Source: Lepidostoma basale
Lineage: Eukaryota > Arthropoda > Insecta > Trichoptera > Lepidostomatidae
Assembly: GCA_022606425.2 (NCBI GenBank)
Contig: JAHDVF020000075.1
Location: 558,001 to 622,000 of the forward strand
Length of the DNA stretch: 64,000 nucleotides
Direction of reading: 5' to 3'
Shown here: positions 40,165 to 50,504 of the stretch, piece after piece
Layout: the number at the start of each line of letters is the position of its first letter
Numbering within the stretch: position 1 is the stretch's first letter
Translations under genes and position numbers: made by a program
Notes under the pieces: generated by a model
What the model was told of the DNA's origin: nothing
Databases searched by the model: none
The model's input: only the letters and a program-made list of their open reading frames with translations

Positions 40165-41455
40165 ACATCGCAATTAACTTACCATCACGCCGTTTCGCTG
40201 GAGGGGTAGGCAGAGAGGATGGATCGCTACATTGTTCTATCCTGACATAATTCTCGCGCCTCTTCTACATTCACGCTCGTCGATAAGAAGGGATGGGTGC
40301 ACACTTACCCATTTCTTCAGACTAATCAGGGGATTCTTTGAGAATTCCGTCATCTTGGAGGCTATCCATCTTTATGTTCCGGATGGTTATCTTCGACAGC
40401 GTCAGCACAGACTGTTTTATCTCCCAACATGCAGAACCAACCTGCCTCTGGTGATGCCGGTGGGGAGAGCAATCAAACTGCTAAACATGATCGCTTCGGA
40501 GATCGATGTCTTTCATATTCGTGAAAGTAGATTCAAAAGACAAATACTCTTGACTTTGGAGAGTATCTTGTATTCCTAATGTCGAACCATCTCTCATGCG
40601 TTCCTGGTATTATATATTTATTATGTTTTACCTGTTCTCAATAGATGCCTCAAACTATAAAAAATGTTTGTAATGTCTTTTGAGAAAATAAACTGATTTG
40701 ATTTGATTTGATTCTTACTTCAAACATAGCCGCCTGTCAGTAATTGATTAATTTGGTCATGCCATGTCTTCCTTGGCCTTCCTCGACTTCTTTTTCCATT
40801 CACACTACTTGTATATATCTTTTTAACCATTCTTCCCTCATCCATTCGTTCCATATGTCCAAACCATCTTAGTGACCCTTTCGTGATTTTATTTATCACT
40901 TTACATTCCTTTCTTACTTCATCATTAGATATTCTATCATACATTGTTCTTCCGTACATCCTTCTTAGTGACCTCATTTCTACGGCATTCGTCCAACTTT
41001 CATCCTCTTCTGCCAACTCCAAGCTTCACTTTCAAACATAAGGGTCAGCACTAGAACTCCATTCTGCCCTGCCATCTTTGCTGCAGTCGATATATTTCTA
41101 TTTGCGGTAATGACTTTGAGTGCACCATTTATTTTGTTTCCAGCTCCAAACCTTCTTCCGATATCTTTCTCCATTTTTCCGTCTATTGTAAATATGCTTT
41201 CCAGGTAGACAAATTCGGTAACTTGCTCTAATTTTTCACCATTCGCACTTATGCCATAATTCATTATACATTCTTCCATTTCAAATACTATAACTTTAGA
41301 CTTTGACACGGTCATCACAAGGTCATACTTATTGCATACTTTGTACATTCTTGACACTAGGACTTGTAGATTGTCTATGCTGTCAGCGATCAAAACAGCG
41401 TCGTCTGCATATAGCAAACAGCTGATGGACATATCATTCATTTTCGTTAAATTCT
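40165..41455 (-). mobile_element. RTE-A, longest copy, with the reverse transcriptase YADD box
   Basis: Minus strand. The 5'-most part (from 41441) reads MSISCLLYADDAVLIADSID, the catalytic YADD of the reverse transcriptase, then NLQVLVSRMYKVCNKYDL, VYLESIFTIDGKMEKDIGRR, GAGNKINGALKVITANRNIS and MAGQNGVLVLTLMFESEAWS. A frameshift near 41010 leads to EMRSLRRMYGRTMYDRISND, GSLRWFGHMERM and NGKRSRGRPRKTWHDQINQL. The 3' end (40165-40284) is separated by a nested J element. This copy shows that the shorter RTE-A pieces derive from the 3' part of a LINE ORF2. Confidence 0.85.
40285..40709 (+). mobile_element. J (jockey-like) LINE 3' end with (TTGAT)n tail, nested in RTE-A
   Basis: The frame ending at 40579 shows THFFRLIRGFFENSVILEAI, HLYVPDGYLRQRQHRLFYLP, TCRTNLPLVMPVGRAIKLLN and FHIRESRFKRQILLTLESIL. 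The 3' UTR ends in aaactgatttgatttgatttgatt. Host RTE-A sequence breaks at gctcgtcgat and resumes at cttacttcaaacatagccgcc. Confidence 0.7.
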
Positions 41456-41467
41456 TTTATACATTAA

Positions 41468-42116
41468 CCGTTTGAGTGCTAAGCAATTTTTGTAAAAATC
41501 TATTGGAAAATGCTATGCATATTTTGATTACTCTGAAGGAAAAAATTATGGTGTCAAATAAAACACTCTCATTTAGACAAATATTAATCAATTTTAATAA
41601 ATCTTTTTGGGTTATACAGAAAAAAGGTTAATTAATATGAATATGAAGAAATAAACATAAAATATCATTACTATTATATTTTTATTTGGTTTTGAAAATA
41701 AAAATTATAAAAAAAACAAAATTTGTCAAAAGATTGTATTTCTTCCGTTTCTGAAGATGGTGATGAAGAAGAAGACTCACTTTCAATTCTCAATCTTTTT
41801 CTTCGATGTAATATGACACTGCTGTCATCACTACTAATTTCTGTTTCACTATCCGCAAAATCACTACACATCGAATTTACGTCTGAAATATTATCACGTG
41901 ACATGGCTATTTTTTTGTCAATAATTGTAAAAACGCAAAAAAGTTATTTTTAAAAGCATAAAAATGCACCGTCGTTATAAATTATGTGTGAGGTCAGCGT
42001 ACGTCCACTCCCGCGGAACGCCAAAAACGCACTGAAACTCGCGTCAGTTTTGCGCTGCGTCGCACTTTTCGATACAAATCGCCGCAGCGCAAAATCGCTG
42101 CTTAGCACTCTAACGG
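41468..42116. mobile_element. piggyBac-type element, internally deleted (649 bp)
   Basis: TTAA at 41464-41467 and 42117-42120 is the piggyBac target duplication. The left end CCGTTTGAGTGCTAAGCA and the right end, inverted, CCGTTAGAGTGCTAAGCA differ at one of 18 positions. Just inside the right end, GCGCTGCGTCGC and CGCCGCAGCGC form a subterminal inverted repeat. The minus strand keeps a short frame like a transposase N-terminus. It sits immediately beside the 5' end of the RTE-A copy. Confidence 0.85.
41674..41904 (-). pseudogene. piggyBac transposase N-terminal remnant
   Basis: The 76-codon frame MSRDNISDVNSMCSDFADSE continues TEISSDDSSVILHRRKR and a Ser/Glu run. An acidic, Ser-rich start is usual for piggyBac transposases. 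The catalytic DDD core is absent, so the element could move only with help from another copy. Confidence 0.55.
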
Positions 42117-42430
42117 TTAAATTATCAAATGTCTATGTATGCGATCAGTAGCGCCACTGGTGGTATTTGGAGGGATTTTTTATCCGCAAGCTTTTGTTTT
42201 CCCCGTCTGATTCATGCCCGTGGTCGAGATTAAAATTCTTATTATGGCCCGCCTGATTCCCTAATCCGGGCATAAATTCTGCTCCCCTTCGTCCCCTGCG
42301 TCCCCCCTATCCCTTCAAGGAGAGATATATCCTGAAAAAATGAATTACGGAATACCTCATGTTTAGAGAGAAGCGGAGAACTGACATACCAAGGATAAAG
42401 TATTTTAAACTCAACATAATTAAAAACAAA

Positions 42431-43040
42431 ACTAACTCACTTACCACCACGCCGGCAGAAGTCAGAAAAAATAGACTACAACACTATTTATTTCTCTTTT
42501 TCTTTTTTATACACTTTGTATATACAACACTTTTATCAAAAAAATAAAACTATATAGACATGTTTCGGACAAAGAGTCCTTTTTCAGTAAAGATACATAT
42601 TTATAAAAATATAATAAAATTATTGTTGTTTACGTGATCTGACAGATGTTATAAAGAATTATTTTTCATGTAAACAACAACAATTTTATAATATTTTTAT
42701 AAATATGTATCTTTACTGAAGAAGGACTCTTTGTCCGAAACATGTCTATATAGTTTTATTTTTTTAATAAAAGTGTTGTATATACAAAGTGTATAAAAAA
42801 GAAAAATAGAAATAAACCATCATAACAACACAAAGTATGGCGTATATAGAAGAAATACAACACTATTTTTTCTTGACATACTTCTCTGGCTTCTTCTTTC
42901 TCCGACTCCTCGTGTGGCTGACATTTAATATTTGATTGGTTTGATTATGAAACGTTTTCCTCGGTCTTCCTCTTTTTCTAGATCCATTTCCGCCGTTAAA
43001 ATATATATTCTTTGCTATTTTTTCTTCGTTCTTTTTTTCA
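42431..43040 (-). mobile_element. RTE-A copy interrupted by a PLE foldback
   Basis: Left: actaactcacttaccaccacgcc and gactacaacactattt (3' end). Right from 42856: tacttctctggcttcttc, ctccgactcctcgtgtggctgac, cctcggtcttcctctttttctag, equivalent on the minus strand to the KCMN/RSRGRPRKT region. It is decayed. Confidence 0.7.
42490..42855. mobile_element. PLE-like foldback with 13-bp target-site duplication inside RTE-A
   Basis: TACAACACTATTT at 42477-42489 and 42856-42868 is perfect. The 366-bp insert is a long hairpin whose arms begin TTTCTCTTTTTCTTTTTTAT and end in the inverse, plus about 40 bp on the right only. The plus arm (42714-42748) reads ACTGAAGAAGGACTCTTTGT then CCGAAACATGTCTATATAG; GGAC/GTCC is the stem. 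The minus arm at 42565-42600 is its inverse. Confidence 0.8.
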
Positions 43041-43269
43041 CAATGGTTTCTGGACGTTTGGAAATTATGTATTTTTCAAATATAAGGGTTATTGGTTACT
43101 GAATACATTCCTTCTAGGAGGTCGTAGGGGAGGTTATTTCCGACGAATTATATCATATGAGGCATTATTCAAAAGTAAATCATTTTTGAGATGAAAAGAA
43201 TTCAAGGTTATTTTTAATTTATCGATGTCAGGTTTCAAAAATTTATTTAAAAATAACCGTTTGTCATAA

Positions 43270-43850
43270 TCAAACTTTTATTTATGCGATTCACTTACCT
43301 AGGCATAGAGATCGGTAGCTACAGTGACCTATATGACAAGGTGCGAGCACAAACCAACAAAGTGACAGCTGTGGCTGGCTGCTTGCGCGACACAATATGG
43401 AGGAACAAATACATGCTAACCGAAAGTAAAGTCATGATATACGTACAAGGCGTGCGTACGCCCCATCATGACGTATGGAAGAGAGGTCAAATCCGATACC
43501 AGTAGAACTAAGAACATTCTTAGAGTAGCAGAAATGCGAACCCTACGCTCCATCGCAGGCAAAACCCTCAGAGATCGGATCAGAAATGAAACGATAAGGT
43601 CTGTCCATTATTTTGAGGACATAGTGAAATGGGGAAGAAGCAGAAGGCGTTTTTGGAGAGACCATGTGGGTCGCATGGAGAATACAAGAATTGCAAATGA
43701 ATTGCGATGAAAACCCAAGCTGCAAGATTACTAGGAAGGCCGCCAAAGAGATGGAGATATGGAGAGATGGCTGGACATTATCATCCCAGGACAGCCCACT
43801 GTCACAAACAGGTCATACGACCTAAACTAAGAGGAAGGAGAATAACTTTT
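43270..43850 (+). mobile_element. RTE-D LINE, longer copy, frameshifted
   Basis: FTYLGIEIGSYSDLYDKVRA, QTNKVTAVAGCLRDTIWRNK, YMLTESKVMIY, then in another frame MTYGREVKSDTSRTKNILRV, EMRTLRSIAGKTLRDRIRNE, DIVKWGRSRRRFWRDHVGRM. It diverges clearly from the 36478 and 47690 copies and may be a related subfamily. Confidence 0.7.
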
Positions 43851-43889
43851 TTCTTAATTAGTTAACATAACCGGCATTCATTTTCAATA

Positions 43890-44150
43890 TTCTTCTTAAA
43901 ATGCCCTGTCAGGTCCCCCCGACGTTGGCGATCACTCTGGTAAACTCTTTCCTATCCTGCGCTGTCCGGAATAGCTCCTCCACAGTTCCGATTCCCGTCT
44001 ATTCCCGCACATTGCGCAGCCAAGAGATCTGCCTTCTCCCTGCCCCCCTGCGGCCCTCTATTTTTCCCTTCAAAATTAGATGCAGCAGGCGATATTTTTC
44101 TCCTCGTAGAACGTGACCCAGATATAAAATCTTGCGGACTTTGATCAATG
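43890..44150 (-). mobile_element. RTE-H LINE C-terminus
   Basis: Minus strand: LGHVLRGEKYRLLHLILKGK, IEGRRGAGRRQISWLRNVRE, TGIGTVEELFRTAQDRKEFT, RVIANVGGT. Endings of the form 'GHVLRGE...GRRxISWLRNxR...IANV' are common in insect LINE debris. Confidence 0.7.
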
Positions 44151-44177
44151 TCAATACAAAAACTAATACTGTAATAC

Positions 44178-44228
44178 GTATTTTTCCGCTCTACATTCCT
44201 TTATTATATCAGCATTTGAGATTCTGTT
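44178..44228 (-). mobile_element. RTE-A scrap (GTT-tailed subfamily)
   Basis: tttccgctctacattcctttattatatcagcatttgagattctgt matches 52335-52380 almost base for base (minus-strand RISNADI region). Confidence 0.55.
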
Positions 44229-44290
44229 TACATTGATAAAGGTTATATCAAACCGAAACATGTCTGTGTTAAGTGAAATAAAATAAAGTG
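44229..44290 (+). repeat. PLE-like motif block
   Basis: TTGATAAAGGTTATATCAAA then CCGAAACATGTCTGTG; GGTT/AACC pairs. It follows RTE-A directly. Confidence 0.45.
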
Positions 44291-44849
44291 TAATTATATT
44301 TATTCAAAAATATTTTTGTCTAGTTTGGCGCCAAAACAAAGTTAATATTTCAATAATTGGATAGTGAAGCAAAGTAACACTGAAGCGTCGTAACTAATAA
44401 ACACGAGATATAAAACATTTCGTACCACGGATGTTCTCGCATATAAATAATTCATCACGTGGTTTCTTGCGTATCCTGCCATTTCCCGATCACCGAGAGA
44501 AATGTGTTCCGGTTGTGACATTGACGGTCAGACTACATCACGCGGAGTTTGGTTCAAATAAAAAAAATCATTTTTCCGCTATTTCGCGTAAAAAATGTTG
44601 GTTGGGAATTTATCACAAGGAATATTCGCCCGCCTCCCATTGTACGCCGGTTTAACGACTTCTTGGGTAATAAACCGGCTTAATCACTTTTAGTATCAAT
44701 TTATTATTGCTAAATTGTGAAGGCTTTTTATACAGTCAGTTTATTCGATCCAATGTGGCCAACTCTATAGGAAAGATCGAAAGATATCGTGGAATCGAAA
44801 AAGCATAAATGAAAATTAAGTGGATCTATTTTATATTTTTTGTTAATGT

Positions 44850-45110
44850 ATACTTATACTTGTATACGAATACTGGTATTTCACCCACCGTGGGTTATTA
44901 ATTCATAATTTAAATGTATCTCAATAGAGACGAAGATGCATATTGGAAACTGAATATGGTTGATCAAGGTGTTTACAGGACTTATGACCTGTCATTGGTT
45001 GGGTTAAGCGCACGCTTTATGTAATTACAACATTCCCCATTCCACATTTTTCTTTATGACCATGTAAGACAATTTTTTGGAAGTTGTATATATGTTACAA
45101 ATCTATGCCT
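44850..45110 (+). repeat. Rep1 copy, inverse orientation
   Basis: gtatctcaatagagacgaagatgca, GACTTATGACCTGTCATTGG, gcgcacgcttta, then caacattccccattccac: the inverse of the 14570 and 33960 copies. Confidence 0.7.
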
Positions 45111-45124
45111 AATTTCACATGTCA

Positions 45125-45352
45125 GTTTCAATGTGCCATCTGCGGCACGGGCGTATGTAGTTGAACTTCATTTAAACGGCTGAACCGATTTTCATGAAAT
45201 TTTGTGTGTGTATTTGAATGGGTCCCTGGATGGTTTAGATTCACAACTGAATCCGGTGGGTGACCGTTAAAACCTTCCGGTAAGTTCATGAATAATTGAC
45301 CTTCTGAGAATAATTCAAAGTTATGTTTGTTAACCATTGATGGCACTGATGT
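45125..45352 (+). repeat. Probable TE remnant
   Basis: Contains aaacggctgaaccgattttcatgaaattttgtg, a phrase I recall as widespread in insect repeats, followed by gggtccctggatggtttag. Family not determined. Confidence 0.35.
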
Positions 45353-45354
45353 CG

Positions 45355-45530
45355 AATTCTGTGGGCGTTAACACTATGGAATCCCATAATGATTTTTTTT
45401 ACACCATCATCATTAGGTGAACGAAATAAATCGTTGATGTCGTTTCCCCGATGATGAAAGTGTAAAGCCTTCGCAATATGTCATGAAAAGTAATGACATA
45501 TAAGTAATCAATAATGGTTAATGGTAGTTA
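45355..45530 (+). repeat. PLE-like terminal repeat remnant
   Basis: gcgttaacactatggaatcccataatgat (extension) then ccgatgatgaaagtgtaaagccttcgcaatatgtcatgaaaag, a decayed motif in plus orientation. Confidence 0.5.
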
Positions 45531-45582
45531 GTAATAACTTTAATATCAATTTTTAAATTTAGTAAACTTTCCATAATTCATG

Positions 45583-45654
45583 AATATTTACAAAGCTCTA
45601 TATTTACAAAGCAATATTTACAAAGCAATATTTACAAAGCAATATTTACAAAGC
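45583..45654 (+). repeat. 14-bp tandem repeat at the 5' junction of RTE-C
   Basis: The unit AATATTTACAAAGC occurs five times, with one variant spacer (tct), between 45583 and 45654. The native RTE-C element has the phrase once (catatttacaaagctcccag near 37782). Confidence 0.8.
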
Positions 45655-45950
45655 TCCCAGTCTCTCCACACATGTCAGACTGAATAGACTGAGATGGGCC
45701 GGTCACGTGCAGAGGATGCCGTCATCGCGAACCCCAAAAAGATTGCTAGAGTGGCACCCAGGTGGTAGAAGACCAATTGGACGACCAAGGCTGCGATGGG
45801 AGGATGAAGTTGGGAGAGATGGAGCAAGATTGTTAAGAGTGTCAGATTGGAGGGTCGAAGCAGAGGACAGGAGGAGTTGGAGGCGAAGAATACTGGAGGC
45901 TAAGGCTCGATATGGGCTGTAGGGCCATCGAAGACGAAGAAGAAGGAACT
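45650..45950 (+). mobile_element. RTE-C LINE C-terminus
   Basis: LRWAGHVQRM, SSRTPKRLLEWHPGGRRPIG, RPRLRWEDEVGRDGARLLRV, SDWRVEAEDRRSWRRRILEA, KARYGL, stop at about 45920, then gggccatcgaagacgaagaagaag. The frame is open from 45707 and well preserved. Confidence 0.8.
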
Positions 45951-46034
45951 TTTCATAATTATTTAATGATCATTTTTCTACGGAATCATGTTAACCACCC
46001 ATGATCTGTATGTATATAAAGGACTCAGTTTGCA

Positions 46035-46175
46035 TTCGTGTCACCGGTCTGTCGATGCCAGCGAGCCTGGCGAAGCCGATCGTTTTATTTAAATATTATT
46101 TAAAATGAACATCCATCAAGAGATTTCAGTAATATCTTATGATTATCTTAAAAACATACTGATGATTTCTATGAC
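46035..46175 (+). repeat. PLE-like terminal repeat
   Basis: CTGTCGATGCCAGCGAGCCT then GGCGAAGCCGATC (stem GCCAG/CTGGC), then aacatccatcaagagatttcagtaatatcttatgattat. The GAAACCGGTC of relatives is mutated to GAAGCCGATC. Confidence 0.55.
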
Positions 46176-46644
46176 ATTCACTTGACTCACCGATACTCAT
46201 CGTATCAGAAGTGGCATATGTATTTTGTTAATATGCTCGTTTACTTTTTGTCAAAAGGGACATGTTGAATCTACTCGGGCAATATTACGTAATTTCTAGC
46301 TCGTGTTACTTTTATGCCCAATCTTATGGAGCTCATATTCTCCGTGAAGTATGATAAAATCGTAGGTTTTAGTATAAAAAAATTACCGAATAAACCATTT
46401 TTATTTTTACAACCATGTGGAATATTTTTATCCTTATCTTTATTCGTATCGTATTATTTTATATGCCCAGTTTCTGTTCCGCCAGTGAGATAAAGAAGTA
46501 AATACATCGCGAGGGAGACAAAACACATAAAACCTTTAATCAATAGATTTTATTATTAGGAGTGCTCGCAACCAGCGCCAGTAGCGCCCTTCTCGTGCAC
46601 TTCATTTTCAAATTTAGAAAATATTTTTACATATCAATCGCAAA

Positions 46645-46785
46645 CAAAAGATATACAAAAAATGCTTAGCTAAAATGGCAGTGCATAATGGTATTCTTGT
46701 TCCAACCATTATGTGTGGAAGCGAAGTATGGAACTGGCAAAAGAAGGATAAAAGTTGAATAAATGCAGTAGAAAAGAGATAATAA
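46645..46785 (+). mobile_element. RTE-A internal scrap
   Basis: LAKMAVHNGILVPTIMCGSE then VWNWQKKDKS; no tail. Confidence 0.65.
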
Positions 46786-46959
46786 AAACAAAGTGTATAA
46801 AAACTGGTCAAAGTTAAAAGCATATAAAAATTGGAGAGTTTTCTCCAGGCGTTGTCTAGTAATGTGTGATAATTGGGTTGATAGTCTTTCACATTACATC
46901 AATAAAGATTTTCTGCTTAATGCTCGCATCTAATCTCAATAGATGCCGCTAGTGTAGAT

Positions 46960-47070
46960 TGAACTAAAATATGTGAAATGTTTCTCAACATGGTGCATAT
47001 ATACAACTTTCAAAAAATAATTGTCAGACGTGGTGTTCGTAAGAAGAGCGGAATGGGGAATGTTGTAGTA
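46960..47070 (-). repeat. Rep1 partial copy
   Basis: tttctcaacatggtgcatatatacaactttcaaaaaataattgtcagacgtggtgttcgtaagaagagcggaatgggg; truncated at gttgtagta. Confidence 0.55.
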
Positions 47071-47689
47071 CATACTTTGGTGAATCTTTTTTAAATTCTA
47101 ATTGATTACGATTTTTAACACAACCACAATTTTCTTTTCAATCCTACTATTTTCTAGGCCGCAGCTATAACTAGGGCATGCGATTCTGATATTTTATGAT
47201 GGCACTGATTTGGCAAAAATATCTCACGACACTCCACTGCATGGAAGGAGACTTTTCATCATAGTCGTAAAGTCTTCTGATTACTGCCTCTGATTCGAGT
47301 ATTTCACTCGTATGGGACGTATCTGGTAGAACACTCCATATAAAATATCTCGCAAAGTATACGGACATACTTTTATATCTTCAGGAGTGCCTCAAGGTAA
47401 GGGTCATGGTCCATTTCTTATTATTTGTTATTGACAGGTTTATTGAGTATCAGTTTTTATGATTTATTACATCAAATATCAATATTATTTAACAAACACG
47501 CCATTCGAAAGATAAAACATTAGACAATTTGATTTGTTTGATATCGACAGTATTTGCTGTAAACCGAAGTTACTTTGACCTTATTAAACATTCATAGCCG
47601 CGTTTACTATCCATAAAAATGAAGACCACTTTATATAAAACATTTCTAAGACCAGTTTCAACTTGGACTTGTGTGGGAAACGGATCTAC

Positions 47690-48186
47690 CGTGTGAAGTG
47701 ATGGGGCAAGTAAACAAGGCTGCGATCATTTCAGGATGCTTGAAGAATTCAATTTGGAAAAACCCTGATATGAAGATAAGCAGCAAAGTGAGAATTTAAA
47801 AGACTTATGTGCGACCTATCATGACATATGGGATCGAGTGCAGAGCGGACACCACAATCACAAAAAACGCGTTCAGAAAAATGAAGACGTTCAGAAATAT
47901 ATCTGGCAAGACACTGCAAAAGAGGTTAAGGAATACACGGATAGGGGAGATATGCGAGGTCGAGAATATCGTTAGGTGGGAAAGACAAAGTAGACGATAC
48001 TGGTATGCACACGTGATGAGAATGGATCCATCCAGACTCCCCTTTATTGTGTTGCATGGCCAGCCCCATGGTAGACGATCCCCGGGCAGACCCACGAGAG
48101 ATGAATCGACAACTGGGAGTCGACTTCGCAGGAGGCTAATTCCTCTTAAGAAGCAAGCCACTAATAAGAAGAAAAGGAGAAGAACT
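47690..48186 (+). mobile_element. RTE-D LINE C-terminus
   Basis: AAIISGCLKNSIWKNPDMKI, SSKVRIYKTYVRPIMTYGIE, CRADTTITKNAFRKMKTFRN, ISGKTLQKRLRNTRIGEICE, VENIVRWERQSRRYWYAHVM, RMDPSRLPFIVL, then an Arg/Lys end. It runs into RTE-E at 48187. Confidence 0.75.
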
Positions 48187-48500
48187 TTCAACGTATGCCT
48201 CGTGGTGAAACGAGATTAGACTGCTTCGAAAGGAAAATTAGGCGCAGAATCCTCAGACTCATTAAGGGTGGTCAGACACTGAGAAAAAAAATCAACACGG
48301 AGTTTGACGATCTATACCAGGACGTCAGCGTAGTCAAGTTTATTAAAATTAGCAGATTGTTTTTGCTAGAGCATTTGCACTACATGAGGGATTTGGGGCC
48401 ATCCATAGTGTTGTTTAATAACCCAGTGGGACGAAGAAGTTTTGGCAGGGCGAGACTATGATGGTTAGATGGTGTCATGGTAGACTGTAATCCTGAAGAT
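48187..48500 (+). mobile_element. RTE-E LINE fragment
   Basis: TRLDCFERKIRRRILRLIKG, GQTLRKKINTEFDDLYQDVS, VVKFIKISRLFLLEHLHYMR, SIVLFNNPVGRRSFGRARL, stop at about 48460. Same family as 20478, opposite strand. Confidence 0.75.
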
Positions 48501-48674
48501 ATCGACATGATACCAAGTTGATTGAAAACGTTTCTTTTTTATCAACTGTCACTTTTAGTACCCACATTTATCCATCTAGAAAATTTTTTAAAATTAAATA
48601 AAAAATTCTGTATTTTATATAACTAGATACGTGAAAAATTATAACTTTCCAAAAAATATAAATAATCAATGTCT

Positions 48675-48782
48675 GATTGATAGTGTCAGATGCAGCTCTC
48701 AGAACTAAACCACATTTTCGGAGCGCCCTTGAAGTGAGTTACTCACTAAAACGGCGTTAGACAAATTAGCCTAATTATAAAG
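48675..48782 (+). mobile_element. L2 3' end with hairpin
   Basis: gatgcagctctcagaact, GCGCCCTTGAAGTGAGTTAC, tcactaaaacggcgttagacaaattagcctaatt. It keeps the 3' UTR hairpin (GCGCC/GGCG) but no ORF. Confidence 0.75.
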
Positions 48783-48807
48783 AAAGTATAATTAACATAA
48801 TTATGAA

Positions 48808-48866
48808 AGGATTTCTATAGAACGCATAAATGAAGAAAGAATGTCAACTGATAAAATTTATAAACC
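48808..48866 (+). mobile_element. RTE-A scrap
   Basis: atagaacgcataaatgaagaaagaatgtcaactgataaaatttataaa resembles ERMNEERMVxKxYxN. Confidence 0.4.
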
Positions 48867-48869
48867 TGT

Positions 48870-49075
48870 TATAATATCACATTTTTTACTATAAACTTTT
48901 TGAGAATATCGCGACAGCTGTTTCGGCAACCGATGATGCCAACAGCTGTTGCGATATTCACAAAAAGTTAATAATAAAAATATCTATATTACAACAGTGT
49001 TATAAATTTTAACAGTTAATAATATAGAAGTATAATAGTGTTTCGGCTAAAACAATGGACTTTTTGAAGAAATAA
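48870..49075. repeat. PLE-like foldback
   Basis: CGCGACAGCTGTTTCGGCAA and gatgatgccaacagctgttgcgatattc are inverted. The flank aataatatagaagtataatagtgtttcggctaaaacaatggac is the family extension. Confidence 0.55.
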
Positions 49076-49076
49076 T

Positions 49077-49292
49077 GTTTAAGAAAGTATACTTTAACGA
49101 TGTGTATGGAGTACTAAGTCGAGGAGTCGATCATATTAATAAAAGTCTGCCTTGTAAGACAGAAGAATAGTCGTGCACGTATGAGTCACTTAAAAAAATT
49201 GGAAGAAGCTAAAGAGGTGTGTCAAAATAGAATAGTGTGGCGGTTTATTCCCTCTGCCTACCTAATGTTTTGTTGTTTTTGTTGTTATTGTC
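49077..49292 (+). mobile_element. RTE-A, GTT-tailed subfamily, decayed
   Basis: FKKVYFNDVYGVLSRGVDHI, a decayed middle, LEEAKEVCQNRIVWRFIPSA, then tttgttgtttttgttgttattg as tail. Confidence 0.65.
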
Positions 49293-49614
49293 ATTATTCA
49301 TAAAAAGCTAACAATGTTTTCCACTCGAAGTAATTGATTTGAGAACAACTACAGACAAGGGTTTGCTCAAATGTATGCATTATATTTATACCCTGTTCCA
49401 AATTAGAAATCTTAATAATTAAGTACTGTGGCATTGGATTTAGCTTCCGAATCTGACTTTAGTGTCCCAACAACATGTCCCCCGCCAGCCAGTAATGTGT
49501 TTTCCTTGTCCGTCCCCCTCCCCACACCCCCACGTGGCTAGGAGGCTGATCTAATCAGGACAAGTCTGTATCTATCCCGACGCATTGTTTTGTTTTTATT
49601 ACGCCGCGCTTAGT

Positions 49615-49700
49615 CCTTTCATGTTTTTTATACGCTTACCTCAAAAGGGCGCTGCTACGCCCTATAACAGCCTCGGGTATGTGGTGGGAACATCTGTGTT
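49615..49700 (-). repeat. Rep2 scrap
   Basis: cgcttacctcaaaagggcgctgctacgccctataacagcctcgggta is the approximate inverse of 36085-36125. Confidence 0.4.
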
Positions 49701-49737
49701 TCTTGTAAAATGAAATAAAATACCCTTACCTACTCGT

Positions 49738-50035
49738 TTATTCTTCTTCTTCTTTGCTAGCCTTCTTCCCTCCACTGCTGGATATAGGCCTCTTCCAATT
49801 TATTCCACTCGTCTCTATCCTGCCCCCTTTGTATCCAAGATTTTCCAAGCCTTTGATAATATCATCGGTCCATCTCATCGATGGCCTTCCGACACTTGGC
49901 CTATTTCCCCATGGTCTCCAACTGAATATTCTGGGTGCCCATCTGTCTAGCCAAGTGTCGAGCCACTCGGTCCATGACGTCAGCAACCGTGGTGCGGCGT
50001 CTGATTTCTTCATTCCTTATGAGGTCACGCTGGCT
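49738..50035 (-). mobile_element. RTE-G LINE C-terminus
   Basis: Minus strand, over two frames: QRDLIRNEEIRRRTTVADVM, RVARHLARQMGTQNIQLE, KCRKAIDEMDR, IQRGQDRDEWNKLEEAY, IQQW and a (GAA) tail at 49741-49755. This is the common LINE ending with LGVSQRDxIRNEEIRRRT and QDRxxWxxLEEAYxQQW. Confidence 0.75.
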
Positions 50036-50092
50036 CACACCGAGTATCTGTCTTTCCATGGACCCCTGTGTACACTTGAGCCTGTGGACACT

Positions 50093-50158
50093 TTTTACTG
50101 TAAGAGTGTATTGTACTGTAAGAGTGTAAGAGTGTACTGTAAGAGTGTATTGTAGTGA
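50093..50158 (+). repeat. Short tandem repeat
   Basis: The unit TACTGTAAGAGTGTATTG, with a shorter variant, is repeated about four times immediately upstream (in element sense) of the RTE-G fragment. Confidence 0.7.
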
Positions 50159-50199
50159 GTAAAATCTACGTTATAGGCGGTGTTTAAGAAAAGGTAATA

Positions 50200-50385
50200 T
50201 TTTCAGTAGTCTGGGGAACATTCCCAGAGGCAAAGCCCCTTTGCCACCACACGCGTCGCAGGTTGCGGATAGCGATACGGCCCGTTCTTTTGCAAGGGGT
50301 TAGCTGCGAATAACTAATAAGCAACCGCGGACAATGGGGCGGTTCACCGGAGGGGCGCTACATGTTTAGTTAGATATACAGGCAC
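50200..50385 (+). repeat. GC-rich TE remnant
   Basis: ggcaaagcccctttgccaccac, cgcgtcgcaggttgcggatagcg, ttgcaaggggttagctgcgaataac, ggggcggttcaccggaggggcgctac. I recall similar text from LINE 5' regions in insects but cannot prove it here. Confidence 0.35.
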
Positions 50386-50504
50386 CATATTACTCTTAAT
50401 TTTATAAACAAAAATCAAAGTGTTGTAAAGAACTAGTTTTCTTGAGTTTAAAATTTTTGATTTGTTTAACATATTTGAAATCCTTCTTTTTTAAATTTAA
50501 ACTC

